Assembly: GCF_900456775.1 (NCBI RefSeq)
Contig: NZ_UAUL01000001.1
Coordinates: 124,001-188,000, forward strand
Direction of reading: 5' to 3'
Origin: Sarcina ventriculi
Lineage (GTDB): Bacteria > Bacillota > Clostridia > Clostridiales > Clostridiaceae
Length of the DNA stretch: 64,000 nt
Below are positions 1 through 8,802 of this stretch, one piece after another; position 1 is the first letter of the stretch, and each line of letters starts with the position of its first letter. The notes beneath the pieces are model-generated. The model was not told the origin of the DNA and ran no database searches. It saw only the letters and a list, made by a program, of their open reading frames with translations. A program made the translations under genes and the position numbers.

Positions 1-389
1 TGTTCTTGTGAAATAATAAATGACATAACTATTATTCCATCCATTCCTTCTAAATACAATTTGTTTATATGACTTAATTCCTTTTCCATATCTAAATCAC
101 TAGTTAAAATTATAGGTTGATACCCCTCTTTTTCTATCTTTCCAACTATCCCCTTTAATATTTTACTTGCTGTAAAAGAATCTATCCTTGGTATTATTAT
201 ACCTATAAGTTTACTGTTTTTGCTCTTTAATCTTTTTGCAAAGAAATTAGTTTGATATCCTGTTTTTTTTATAACATCACCTATTATTTCTATATTTTTT
301 TTACTTACATAACCCCCATTTAAATATCTAGATATAGTACTTTTTGATAACCCAGTCATATTTGCTATATCTTGAATAGTTACCTTCAT
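1..389 (-). CDS. LacI-family transcriptional regulator (partial, N-terminal part)
   Basis: Only about the first 129 codons are in the window; the gene continues past the left edge. The N-terminus is a typical LacI helix-turn-helix (IQDIANMTGLSKSTISRYLN, residues 4-23), followed by the hinge region and the start of the periplasmic-binding-like sensor domain (KLIGIIIPRIDSF). The family represses sugar or metabolite genes and releases DNA when the sensor domain binds a small ligand. The ATG at 387-389 follows a GGGGGA ribosome site. No target gene is visible here; the neighbour at 751-1896 points the same way behind its own terminator. The ligand cannot be told. Confidence 0.88.
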   Translation of the reverse strand, partial: MKVTIQDIANMTGLSKSTISRYLNGGYVSKKNIEIIGDVIKKTGYQTNFFAKRLKSKNSKLIGIIIPRIDSFTASKILKGIVGKIEKEGYQPIILTSDLDMEKELSHINKLYLEGMDGIIVMSFIISQE

Positions 390-691
390 CTTATTCCCCC
401 TACATTATTGTAAAAACTCTTTTTATACCCTAAATTATAAATGCTGTAACCTAATCTATATACCCCATATTTCTAAAACTATTATAATATATTATTTACA
501 TGGTATTAATACCATATATTTATAAATATTATATTATAATCTTTAATTGTATTTTTTATTATTTTTATCAATTAATATGATATCAATTCCATATTTTTCT
601 GTCAATGTTTTCATTAGAAATTTTAACTATTTTTATATTAAATATAAATTTATTTTCTTTTACTGATATTAAGTCCTATTTATTCATAAAC
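390..691. other. Intergenic AT-rich stretch upstream of the LacI-type gene
   Basis: About 300 bases without a convincing reading frame. It must hold the promoter of the LacI-type gene and may hold its own operator. The imperfect dyad ATGGTATTAATACCATAT at 499-516 (symmetric about GGTATTAATACC) is a plausible LacI-type operator; a related half-site, ATGATATCAATTCCAT, follows at 577-592. This is inference from symmetry only. Confidence 0.4.
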
Positions 692-740
692 AAAAAAACT
701 GTATTCTTTAATAAATTAATATCAAAGAATACAGTTTTTT
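692..740. terminator. Terminator after the transglutaminase-like gene
   Basis: The arms AAAACTGTATTCTTT and AAAGAATACAGTTTT pair perfectly around a 14-base loop, and a U run follows on the minus-strand transcript. It lies just past the stop codon at 751. Confidence 0.85.
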
Positions 741-750
741 CATTTTCTCA

Positions 751-1896
751 TTAACCCCATTGTCCTGCAATACTTGCATCTTTATGATATTCATTAAAAT
801 CTGAGGAATTAAAGAAATTTCCTGCATCATAAAAAGTACAATCAACATTAATCCATTTATTTTGTGATGGAATATATACTTGATTCCAAGCATGGCTAAC
901 CCATTGTGTTCCATCAAATCCTTCACCTGTAATAAGCCTTACTTTAAGTCCTGCATCTCTTGCCATTGCTACATAAAGAGAAGCATAATCAAAACAAACT
1001 CCTTCTCTTGTATCAAAAGCTGCTATAGCACCTGATTTGAGATTTACATCACCTTCTTCAAGTTCTTGAGCCTTTTTATTATCATAGGTTATATTTTGTC
1101 CAACCCATTGATATATTGCATAAGCTTTAGCTTCATCTGTTCTTTTTCCAGCAATTATTTCTTGAGTTTTTGCATCTATTGCAGGAGATGATTTTACTGC
1201 TTGTGCTAATGTCACGCCATTATAATACGTAATAGCGCCATTTGAATTATTATCAGATAATTCTCCATTATTTCCATTTTCTATTTTCAAAGAATTATTT
1301 AATAGTTTAGGAAAATTTTTAACTAAACTGCTATCTGTAATTTGCTCTACTATATTTGTATTTAAATAATTATAAATATTACTATTATCTATTTGATTTA
1401 TTATATAAGTTGGTAAAGGTAAAAGTAATAAAGCTTTTATTATAAAAGCTGCAATTATTATATTTATTATTGAATTTGGAATAGCAAATATTACACCGCA
1501 AATTCTAGTAAAACCAGTACCTAAAGATTGCCCTAATCTATCTATTAGTTTTAATAGTGGGTCAAATATAATTAGATTTATAAGCCTTATAAAAAGCATT
1601 ATGATGTTATATAAAATTATAAGAAGAATTATAAATCCTATAATATAATAAATTCTATATGCTAAACCATTTAAATTATTAAAAAAAACTATATTACTTT
1701 TTATGTAATTTAAAATATTTAATATTATATTACTATTTATAGCACCTAATACTATAGTTACTAAAACAACAATGTCCTTTTCTAAATTAAAAAGCTCATA
1801 TTTACCACTCCTATAATTAAAACCCTTTATAAATCCTAAAAATATCGGAATCACAAATATTAAAACTAAAATTATACTTACTATATTAAAATTCAT
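751..1896 (-). CDS. CvpA-like membrane region fused to a transglutaminase-like domain
   Basis: This is a membrane-anchored protein of about 381 residues. The first ~165 residues hold four hydrophobic segments resembling CvpA (near 4-24, 41-61, 81-106 and 131-161). A low-complexity Asn/Ser linker follows, then a transglutaminase/cysteine-protease-like domain from about residue 230. The catalytic triad is visible as Cys in REGVCFDYA (about 301), His in WVSHAWNQV (about 335) and Asp in WINVDCTFYD (about 352). An extracytoplasmic role in wall protein or peptide processing is likely but inferred. A GTG start at 1908 is possible, but the AGGA site nearly touches it, so I place the start at the ATG at 1896. 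It is monocistronic with its own terminator. Confidence 0.8.
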   Translation of the reverse strand: MNFNIVSIILVLIFVIPIFLGFIKGFNYRSGKYELFNLEKDIVVLVTIVLGAINSNIILNILNYIKSNIVFFNNLNGLAYRIYYIIGFIILLIILYNIIMLFIRLINLIIFDPLLKLIDRLGQSLGTGFTRICGVIFAIPNSIINIIIAAFIIKALLLLPLPTYIINQIDNSNIYNYLNTNIVEQITDSSLVKNFPKLLNNSLKIENGNNGELSDNNSNGAITYYNGVTLAQAVKSSPAIDAKTQEIIAGKRTDEAKAYAIYQWVGQNITYDNKKAQELEEGDVNLKSGAIAAFDTREGVCFDYASLYVAMARDAGLKVRLITGEGFDGTQWVSHAWNQVYIPSQNKWINVDCTFYDAGNFFNSSDFNEYHKDASIAGQWG

Positions 1897-2416
1897 AAAA
1901 TTAACCACATCCTAAGTTTATAAAATATAAATTAAATTTTTATATACACTATACTAGCATAATTATATGTATTTATTATGTCATAAATAAATTTCTGGTT
2001 TTAACTTAATTATTGTCAAATCATTATAAGTATTTATTATAGTATAAAAAGCATATTCTTGTAAAACAATTAAGCATAAAATATTTTTAAACTCTTCATT
2101 TATGAAGCTTTTCATTCATTTTTTATTTCATATTTTTTCCTTATTTTATACTTGAAAATATTTCATTTTATTTGTTATAATCCCAAAAAAACTTTATAAA
2201 TTTTAATTAGTTTAAAAAAAAATTTATTATTTATCATTTTTTATTTTTATTTTAAATATATTAGAGTAATATCATCCTATAATAACCCTTCAAATCCGCT
2301 TTATATCTTATCTTTATGGCAAAGTATATTTTTTGCAAATTTAAATAATTATTGAATAAATTCTTCTGATTTTCTTCCTTTTTTTTCAATTTTTTTCTTA
2401 AATATTTTCGTATAAT
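1897..2416. other. Long divergent intergenic region
   Basis: More than 500 bases between two divergent genes. The DNA is extremely AT-rich with many T runs. I find no convincing gene, riboswitch core or repeat; a 44-codon frame at 1981-2115 (minus) has no ribosome site. It presumably carries the minus-strand promoter of the transglutaminase-like gene. Confidence 0.4.
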
Positions 2417-2445
2417 TTGCGTTAATTCCTTTTTTATATTATAAT
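2417..2445 (+). promoter_or_regulatory. Probable promoter of the 3D-domain gene
   Basis: TTGCGT at 2417-2422 and a perfect TATAAT at 2440-2445 are separated by 17 bases, about 65 bases ahead of the TTG start. The -35 match is weak and the -10 strong. Confidence 0.55.
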
Positions 2446-2509
2446 GAGAAAAAAGGCCTTGGAAAAATGAATAATTTATTTCTTTTTATAAGAGTCGGGA
2501 GGTATATAT

Positions 2510-3814
2510 TTGAACAAAAAATTAATATCTGTACTAGTTGCATCTGGAATTTTATTTAACACTAGTACTTTAGTTATGGCAGCACCATTAAGTAGTGCTA
2601 CTAATACTACAACTACACAAGCAAGTTCAATTTCTAGCTCAAACTTAAACGATAATAAAGCAAAATATCAAGAGTTAGATAGCAAAATAAAGTCTTTAAG
2701 TTCAAACATAGATAATTTAAATACAGAAATTCAACAATTAAATGAAACACTAAAGCAAAATGCAATCGATATCGAAAATGTAAAAGCTGAAATATCAACA
2801 GCTCAAAGCAATATCAATACATTAAAAGAGCAAATTGCTAAAGACCAAGAAGTATTAGGTCAAAGAATCAGAGGTCTTTACATGCTAGACAGTTCTCAAA
2901 ATGCTCTTACATACCTAATTACGTCAAAAAATTTTGGTGAATTTTTATCTAGAATGAATGCAGTAGTTAATATATATTCAGCTGATAAACAACTTATAAA
3001 TGAGTTAAATGCTAAACAAGAACAACTAAATAGTAATTTAACAACATTACAAAATAAAGAAAATTCATTAAATCAATTAAATGACTCAACAAAATCAAGT
3101 ATAGAAGAACTTAACACTAAACAAAGTGAATATCAAAATCAAATAAATGAATTAAATGAACAAAAACAACAAGTTGCTTCAACAATTGCTTCAAACGAAG
3201 AAGAGTTAATATCAAATTCTATTTCTACAATAAACACAAGTGATTCAATAAGCCAAATACAAGATGCTGTAAACTCATTAAAGCAATTAGTTACTCAACT
3301 TAGCACAAACTCTGTTATTACTAAAGCTAACAATGCTATAAATGAAGGTGAAAACAAAATACAATCTCTATCTTCTCAAACATCAAATAGTACAAGCTCT
3401 AGCAATAATACTGCTACGGAATCTAGTTCCACTAGCGTAGCATCAAGTAATTCAAATTCATCATCTAATAACAATGCTGAAAATTCCACAACCTCTTCAT
3501 CAAGTTCAGTTGGTTCTTATATAGCAGAATACTCTATGGTTGCTACAGCATACACTGGTGGTGGTTTAACAGCTATGGGACTTAAACCTGTTAGAAATCC
3601 TGATGGTATTAGCACTATAGCAGTAGATCCAAATGTTATACCTTTAGGATCAAAAGTTTATATTCCTGGCTATGGATATGCAATAGCCTCTGATACAGGT
3701 GGAGCTATAAAAGGAAATAAAATAGATTTATACATGAATTCTGAAAATGCGTGCTTAAATTTTGGAAGACAAACCGTTAAATTGTATCTTGTAGCTTATC
3801 CTGGTAAATGGTAA
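2510..3814 (+). CDS. Secreted coiled-coil (CwlO/PcsB-like N-terminus) protein with C-terminal 3D domain
   Basis: This 434-residue exported protein probably acts on or around peptidoglycan. It starts with a signal peptide (to about residue 25, AA sites after VMA). A long coiled coil spans about 40-270 and resembles the N-terminal domain of CwlO/PcsB-type wall hydrolases. A Ser/Asn/Thr-rich linker runs to about 340 and a 3D domain ends the protein. The three conserved aspartates of the 3D fold are visible in AVDPN, ASDTGG and KIDLYM; the domain is related to the catalytic barrel of lytic transglycosylase MltA and to resuscitation-promoting factors. The start is TTG at 2510, behind a strong GGGAGG at 2497-2502. 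It is monocistronic and ends in a terminator shared with the convergent VanW gene. Confidence 0.85.
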   Translation: MNKKLISVLVASGILFNTSTLVMAAPLSSATNTTTTQASSISSSNLNDNKAKYQELDSKIKSLSSNIDNLNTEIQQLNETLKQNAIDIENVKAEISTAQSNINTLKEQIAKDQEVLGQRIRGLYMLDSSQNALTYLITSKNFGEFLSRMNAVVNIYSADKQLINELNAKQEQLNSNLTTLQNKENSLNQLNDSTKSSIEELNTKQSEYQNQINELNEQKQQVASTIASNEEELISNSISTINTSDSISQIQDAVNSLKQLVTQLSTNSVITKANNAINEGENKIQSLSSQTSNSTSSSNNTATESSSTSVASSNSNSSSNNNAENSTTSSSSSVGSYIAEYSMVATAYTGGGLTAMGLKPVRNPDGISTIAVDPNVIPLGSKVYIPGYGYAIASDTGGAIKGNKIDLYMNSENACLNFGRQTVKLYLVAYPGKW

Positions 3815-3827
3815 ACATTTATTAAAA

Positions 3828-3868
3828 ACAAAGAAGTTATATATTATTTAATATATAACTTCTTTGTT
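3828..3868. terminator. Bidirectional terminator between convergent genes
   Basis: ACAAAGAAGTTATATAT pairs with ATATATAACTTCTTTGT across a short loop. U runs follow on both strands, serving the 3D-domain gene and the VanW gene. Confidence 0.88.
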
Positions 3869-3879
3869 TTTATTTCATA

Positions 3880-5136
3880 TTAATTATATACATCTTTAGA
3901 CAATACTTCTGATTTTATTAAAACTCCACTTTCATAAGTATTTTTATAAGTTATAGATGATTTATTTCCTGTTTTAACAGCATTTATCTCTATAGATTTT
4001 TCAGGATTTTCATTTATTCCCCATATAGTAGTCTTTATTGTACAATTATCTGTTACATAAGCTTGTACAACAATTGGATTACTATAATTGTTTTTAAATT
4101 TAAAATCCACTACTCCTTTTGCTAAAGTAGCATCTCTTCCTAAAGAAACATAACTTACAGGAAGTGAATGAGGTGCTCTTTCCACAATTTCTAAATCTGA
4201 ATATAAGACTGAATTGTAAAGAGTCGTAACCACCTGACAAATTCCTCCTGCAACTATTGGTACAACTTCATTATTTATAAACCCTGGAGCTGCAGTATAA
4301 CCATCACTTATTTCCCTACTTCCACCTTGTTCATCAACAGATAAAACTTCTCCAGGCATTAAAACCACTTCATTTAATTTACTTGAAAATAATCTTATAT
4401 TTTGAGTCCTACCACTTGTTAAATCTGGAAGAGTAGTTTCATAAGTGCCTAAAACATTCATATTATTAAAAACATCTTCATCAATCTCAACCTCTACAAT
4501 ATTAACTGGTACTTCCACTATCTCATCAAAAGTTTCATTATTCAAATTTTCTATTATAAGCCTTTTTAATTCTTCTTTCTCAACGATAAGACCTTCTCTA
4601 GAATTTGATATTAGCATTTCATCACCATTAAAAGAAACTCTAGCATCTTCTTTTTCTATATCTATTAAAGATGACAAATTATCAATATATTCATCTAAAA
4701 TCTTATCATTACAAACTTCGTCAAAAGAAATAACCTTTTTATTTATTTTGATATAAATTCTATCCAATGTATTTTTAATTAAATTGCCTTCTTTTCCTAT
4801 ATTAATTATTTCATCAGCTATATCTTTTACATCATAGCTTAATCCAACATCTGAGGCATTAATTTTTTCATTTATTACATCTTGATAAACTATATTTATA
4901 GTATTTTCTTGTAATTTTTCATGACAATATTCATTTAAAACATCTATTAATTCATCCCTAGTTAAATTTCCTAGATTTTTATCTTCTAGATATACGCCAT
5001 CATAAACCACTTCTTCTTCTACCCTTGTTTGATTAGTTGTAGATACTGCGCCAGTTGTTAAAGCCCCTATAAAAACAAACATGCACAAAGCTACTATTTT
5101 TTTCTTTTTCCCCAATTTACAATTTTTTTCTCCCAT
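3880..5136 (-). CDS. VanW family protein (YoaR-like)
   Basis: A 418-residue protein with a single N-terminal membrane anchor or signal (residues about 13-31, after a KKKK patch). The middle (about 45-210) resembles the putative peptidoglycan-binding repeat found ahead of VanW domains. The VanW domain spans about 230-370 and is recognisable from LMPGEVLSV, AGGICQVVTTLYN and RAPHSLPVSYV. Family members sit at the cell surface and are found near vancomycin-resistance or wall genes, but the biochemical activity is unknown. The ATG at 5136 follows GAGGGG. No resistance genes are nearby, so it is more likely a housekeeping envelope protein. Confidence 0.88.
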   Translation of the reverse strand: MGEKNCKLGKKKKIVALCMFVFIGALTTGAVSTTNQTRVEEEVVYDGVYLEDKNLGNLTRDELIDVLNEYCHEKLQENTINIVYQDVINEKINASDVGLSYDVKDIADEIINIGKEGNLIKNTLDRIYIKINKKVISFDEVCNDKILDEYIDNLSSLIDIEKEDARVSFNGDEMLISNSREGLIVEKEELKRLIIENLNNETFDEIVEVPVNIVEVEIDEDVFNNMNVLGTYETTLPDLTSGRTQNIRLFSSKLNEVVLMPGEVLSVDEQGGSREISDGYTAAPGFINNEVVPIVAGGICQVVTTLYNSVLYSDLEIVERAPHSLPVSYVSLGRDATLAKGVVDFKFKNNYSNPIVVQAYVTDNCTIKTTIWGINENPEKSIEINAVKTGNKSSITYKNTYESGVLIKSEVLSKDVYN

Positions 5137-5228
5137 ATTCCCCTCACAATTAAATTACTTTAAATTCTTTATTTACCATAATTATACATTATATTTTTAC
5201 CTTTTTCTATATATTCATAGATTTTATT

Positions 5229-6059
5229 TTACTTAAAACAAATTAAATATTTTTTTATATAGTCATTTATGTTTTTAAAGTAGAACCCAACATCTTTTGA
5301 TTCATGTGAATCTGAACCTAATACCATAGGAATTTCATTATCCAATAAAAGTTTCATAAATACCCCAGATGGATAAACTTCTTTGCATTTTTCTTTTCTA
5401 AGTCCAGATGTATTTAAATCTATTTCCAATTTATTTTCTTTTAGTAATTTTATTATTTCTGTTAGAATATCTATATTGTAAGAACATTTAGGGAAACTTT
5501 CCTTATATTTTCTAACCAAAGTAGGATGACCTATTCTTCTAGGTTTGTACTCTCCTAAATCACATGTTATAGATTTTAACATAGTTTTATAATATAAATT
5601 ATAAAATTCATTAATTCCTCCAACTACATCAATTAATTTTCTTAATTCCTCCACACCAGAGCCAATAGGATAGTATTTTCCCTTATATCTTAAAGTATGA
5701 ACGGATAATATTGAATCATCTATGTATTTTCCATATTGATTTAACAATTTTTTTATGTTCTCCTCTTCTCCTTCTATATAATCAACCTCTACACCAACAT
5801 TTATTTTTATTTTATCTTTATATTTATCTTTTATCTCTTTTACAGCTTTTAAATATTTTATTAAAGTTTCCTCATCCATAGCGCTATTATTCCTAGGTGA
5901 TGGATCTTTTTTTAATGTTAAAGGCATATGTTCTGTAAATGTTATTTCACTAATCCCATTAAGTAAAGCCCTTTCTATATACATATAGAATGTATCCAAA
6001 GATCCATGTGGGCAATAAGGGCTATGCACATGCCCATCTCTTTTTAAATTTAATTCCAT
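5229..6059 (-). CDS. Histidinol-phosphatase of the PHP family (HisJ-like)
   Basis: A 276-residue PHP-fold metal phosphoesterase. Metal-binding signatures are visible: DGHVHSPYCPHG near the start, EHMPL around residue 44, DLNTSG around 213 and GSDSHE near 250. Members hydrolyse L-histidinol phosphate in histidine synthesis. No other his gene is in the window, so the substrate is inferred from family similarity; related clostridial proteins may act on other phosphoesters. The start has a strong AGGAGG. It stands alone, with a gap of about 90 bases to the VanW gene downstream. Confidence 0.82.
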   Translation of the reverse strand: MELNLKRDGHVHSPYCPHGSLDTFYMYIERALLNGISEITFTEHMPLTLKKDPSPRNNSAMDEETLIKYLKAVKEIKDKYKDKIKINVGVEVDYIEGEEENIKKLLNQYGKYIDDSILSVHTLRYKGKYYPIGSGVEELRKLIDVVGGINEFYNLYYKTMLKSITCDLGEYKPRRIGHPTLVRKYKESFPKCSYNIDILTEIIKLLKENKLEIDLNTSGLRKEKCKEVYPSGVFMKLLLDNEIPMVLGSDSHESKDVGFYFKNINDYIKKYLICFK

Positions 6060-6190
6060 AGAATTTTCCTCCTAAGTTTTTTAATATCAAAACCATTATA
6101 CTAAAACAAATATATTTTTTTAATATTATGCTTTGATTAATATTCATTATTTTTATCAAAATAATATTAATAATTTTGCTTTAAAACATA

Positions 6191-6233
6191 AAAAATCATA
6201 ATATATAAAATAAATTTATATATTATGATTTTT
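6191..6233. terminator. Terminator after the histidine kinase gene
   Basis: AAAAATCATAATATATA pairs with its complement TATATTATGATTTTT around an AAT-rich loop. It lies downstream of the kinase stop on the minus strand, with T runs on both sides. Confidence 0.75.
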
Positions 6234-6280
6234 AAATTATCCTTCAAAATATTCATTTATACATAGATTAAAATTAGAAT

Positions 6281-7339
6281 CTAAAACTTTTTTTCTTCCT
6301 CACATTTAACTATTGGTAAACTAAAAGTAAACTCACTTCCCTCACCTAATTTACTTTTGCATTTTATGGTTCCATTTTGTATTTTTATCAAAGATTTTAC
6401 AAGAAATAAACCAACACCACTTCCTTTAGATTTTTTCAAAAGATGACTATGATTGTTTCCTTGATAAAATCTATCAAAAATCATATCCAAATTTTTTTCA
6501 TCTATACCTATACCATTATCTCTTACGGTTAATTGAAAACTTTTTTCAAACACCTCTAAAAAAACTTGAATTTTTCCACCTTCATTAGTATACTTTATAG
6601 CATTTGATAAAAGATTTAATAAAATAAGTTCTATTTTTTCTATATCGCACAAAACATACTTTTCCTCAATATTTGTATCAAATATTATCTCTATTTTTTT
6701 AGACTCGCCATATCTTATAACCGATTGAACTATATCTTCAACAGCACTAACAATCTCACATTTTTCACTATTTACTTTATAATAGCCTTCTTCTATTTTG
6801 TTAATATCCATTATAGTATTTACTAAATTTAAAATTTTAAATGAATTCTTTTTTATTGAATCTAAATAACTTACAATATTTATATTTTTATTATAAGTTA
6901 TATTTCCATCATCTATATTTTTCTTTAAAAGTTGTATTGTCGATAAAATTATATTTATAGGCGTTTTCAATTCATGTGACATATCCATCATAAACATCTT
7001 TTTTTCTTTTTTACCAAGTATCATATAATATTCTTTACCCTCTGAATATTTTTTTAATACCCTTATATTATTCAAACAAAGTTTAGTATTTCCTAACATT
7101 ATATATATGTTAGATATTACTTCGTTTTTTATCCTTAAAAAATCCTTCTCTCTAAATGAAGATATTTCAAAAAAGTTATTTTTACTTATATTGTCTAAAT
7201 CACACTCTAACTCCTTTAAAACAATATTATTAACATAATAAATTTGTCCACTACTATCTAACACAAAAATATAATCATCTAATATCTCCATAAACGATCT
7301 ATCATAAAAATCAAACTCATATTCTCTCAAAACATCCAT
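6281..7339 (-). CDS. Cytoplasmic PAS-domain sensor histidine kinase (orphan)
   Basis: A 352-residue soluble kinase with no membrane segment. Residues about 12-110 form a PAS-like sensor. The HisKA phospho-acceptor is His122 in MSHELKTP. The ATPase domain shows the N box NLLSNAIKYT, G1 box DNGIGI, F box DRFYQ and G2 box GSGVGLFLVK. It autophosphorylates and passes phosphate to a response regulator. None is encoded nearby, as for the orphan kinases that feed Spo0A in clostridia; a sporulation role is possible but is inference. Only a weak GGTGAGAG site precedes the ATG at 7339. Confidence 0.85.
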   Translation of the reverse strand: MDVLREYEFDFYDRSFMEILDDYIFVLDSSGQIYYVNNIVLKELECDLDNISKNNFFEISSFREKDFLRIKNEVISNIYIMLGNTKLCLNNIRVLKKYSEGKEYYMILGKKEKKMFMMDMSHELKTPINIILSTIQLLKKNIDDGNITYNKNINIVSYLDSIKKNSFKILNLVNTIMDINKIEEGYYKVNSEKCEIVSAVEDIVQSVIRYGESKKIEIIFDTNIEEKYVLCDIEKIELILLNLLSNAIKYTNEGGKIQVFLEVFEKSFQLTVRDNGIGIDEKNLDMIFDRFYQGNNHSHLLKKSKGSGVGLFLVKSLIKIQNGTIKCKSKLGEGSEFTFSLPIVKCEEEKKF

Positions 7340-7473
7340 ACTTCTCTCACCATATTTTTACTTATTATTTTGTTATTTTACATTTTTATATTCTATGTAT
7401 ACTTAAAAAATACCTTTTATATTAATTCTTTATTTTCATATTTCTTTAATATAACTAATGTATAATAATATAT

Positions 7474-7515
7474 AATATTAAATATTTGTAAATATTAATA
7501 TTAAATATTTGTAAA
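7474..7515. repeat. Pair of 19-bp direct repeats upstream of the glucosyltransferase gene
   Basis: AATATTAAATATTTGTAAA occurs at 7474-7492 and again at 7497-7515, a 23-base period (about two helical turns). Such spacing is typical of tandem operator sites; the DNA is so AT-rich that chance is not excluded. Confidence 0.5.
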
Positions 7516-7627
7516 ATACCTTGTATCATAAATTTATTTTTTATGTTAGAATAAATTATCATGTCAATAATAAATTTAAATAAATAAGTACTCTTATTTT
7601 TATGTACCTAAAAGAGGAGGATCAGTC

Positions 7628-8746
7628 ATGAACGTACTTATATTATCAGCTTCTACAGGGGCAGGGCATATGAGAGCATCTAATGCTTTAAAATCTTATA
7701 TTGCCAAAACTGAAAAAGATATAAATGTAGAAGTTGTAGATGTATTTAAATATATAAATCCACTACTCAATAAAACGGTTTGCAAGGGATATTTATACCT
7801 TGCTACAAAGACACCTAGGTTTTATGGTAAAATATATGCATCGACTAATAAAGATTCTAAAATACCATCAAAACTAACAAAACCAATAGTTCTTTTTAAT
7901 AGAAAGCTTATGAGGCTTATAAACTATTTTAAACCTAATGTGATAGTAACTACACACCCATTTGTTACTGAAATGGTGTCTAGACTTAAAAATCAAGAAA
8001 AAATAAATATCCCACTAGTTTGTATAATGACAGATTATGCACCTCATAAAACATGGATACATAAACATGTTGATGCATATATAGTAGCTAATGATGATAT
8101 GCCTTCTGAAATGATTAAACTAGGCGTTCCTAAAGAAATTATTCACAGCTTTGGAATTCCCATAGATGAAGTATTTTTTAATCAGAAAGATAAAAAAGAT
8201 TTAAGAAAAAATCTAAAATTAAACGAAGAGCTACCTACAGTTCTCATTATGGCTGGAAGCTTTGGTGTTAAAAACATTTTAGATATATATAACGATATAA
8301 TAAAAATACCAACTGAATTTCAAATAATAGTTATAACGGGAAGAAATGAAAAACTTTATTCTGCTTTTAAAGAAATACTTCCAAACAGTTCTAAGCCTAC
8401 TGAACTTATATTCTTTACACATGAAGTAGATAAATATATGCATTCTTCTGATATTATAATAACTAAACCAGGCGGACTTACAATTTCAGAGGCACTAGCT
8501 TGTAATATACCTATGGTTCTTTTTGACGCAATTCCTGGGCAAGAACAAGAAAACGCTCAATTTTTAGTTAATCATAATATGGCTATACTTCTTGAAAAGG
8601 ATAAAGACTGTTCTTATGTTATACAAAACTTGCTCGATGATAAAGCTAGATTAGAATTTATGCAAAATTCTTGCAAAGTATTTGATAAATCAGAATCATG
8701 CAAAAACATATTAAATTTAATAAAAAAGTTATGCAAAACAAGTTAA
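7628..8746 (+). CDS. Processive diacylglycerol glucosyltransferase (MGDG synthase/UgtP family)
   Basis: A 372-residue GT-B glycosyltransferase, close to the usual length of UgtP (~380). The N-terminal half has the family signature SASTGAGHMRASNAL (residues 7-21) and TTHPFVTEM; the C-terminal half has GSFGVKNIL, TKPGGLTISEALA and IPGQEQENA, the UDP-sugar binding region. Such enzymes add glucose from UDP-glucose to diacylglycerol on the inner membrane face, making glycolipids and the lipoteichoic-acid anchor. The ATG follows a strong GAGGAGG. It is monocistronic. Galactose instead of glucose cannot be excluded. Confidence 0.87.
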   Translation: MNVLILSASTGAGHMRASNALKSYIAKTEKDINVEVVDVFKYINPLLNKTVCKGYLYLATKTPRFYGKIYASTNKDSKIPSKLTKPIVLFNRKLMRLINYFKPNVIVTTHPFVTEMVSRLKNQEKINIPLVCIMTDYAPHKTWIHKHVDAYIVANDDMPSEMIKLGVPKEIIHSFGIPIDEVFFNQKDKKDLRKNLKLNEELPTVLIMAGSFGVKNILDIYNDIIKIPTEFQIIVITGRNEKLYSAFKEILPNSSKPTELIFFTHEVDKYMHSSDIIITKPGGLTISEALACNIPMVLFDAIPGQEQENAQFLVNHNMAILLEKDKDCSYVIQNLLDDKARLEFMQNSCKVFDKSESCKNILNLIKKLCKTS

Positions 8747-8748
8747 AG

Positions 8749-8802
8749 AAAGGATGGGCATGAAATTTATATAAACTAAATTTTATGCCCATCTTATCCT
8801 TT
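8749..8802. terminator. Long hairpin between convergent genes
   Basis: The arms AAAGGATGGGCAT and ATGCCCAT-TTATCCTTT pair with one bulge, extended by AAATTTA/TAAATTT. The hairpin starts right after the glucosyltransferase stop and overlaps the last codons of the potassium-channel gene. There is no clear U run, so it may be a transcript-end stabiliser rather than a classical terminator. Confidence 0.55.

Noticed and set aside
708-926. A plus-strand frame opposite the transglutaminase-like gene
   Set aside because: It is a shadow of the minus-strand gene and includes its terminator.
1981-2115. A 44-codon minus-strand frame
   Set aside because: There is no ribosome site and no recognisable pattern; likely chance in AT-rich DNA.
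2280-2509. A c-di-AMP (ydaO) riboswitch ahead of the 3D-domain gene
   Set aside because: Such riboswitches often precede wall genes, but the conserved core is absent here.
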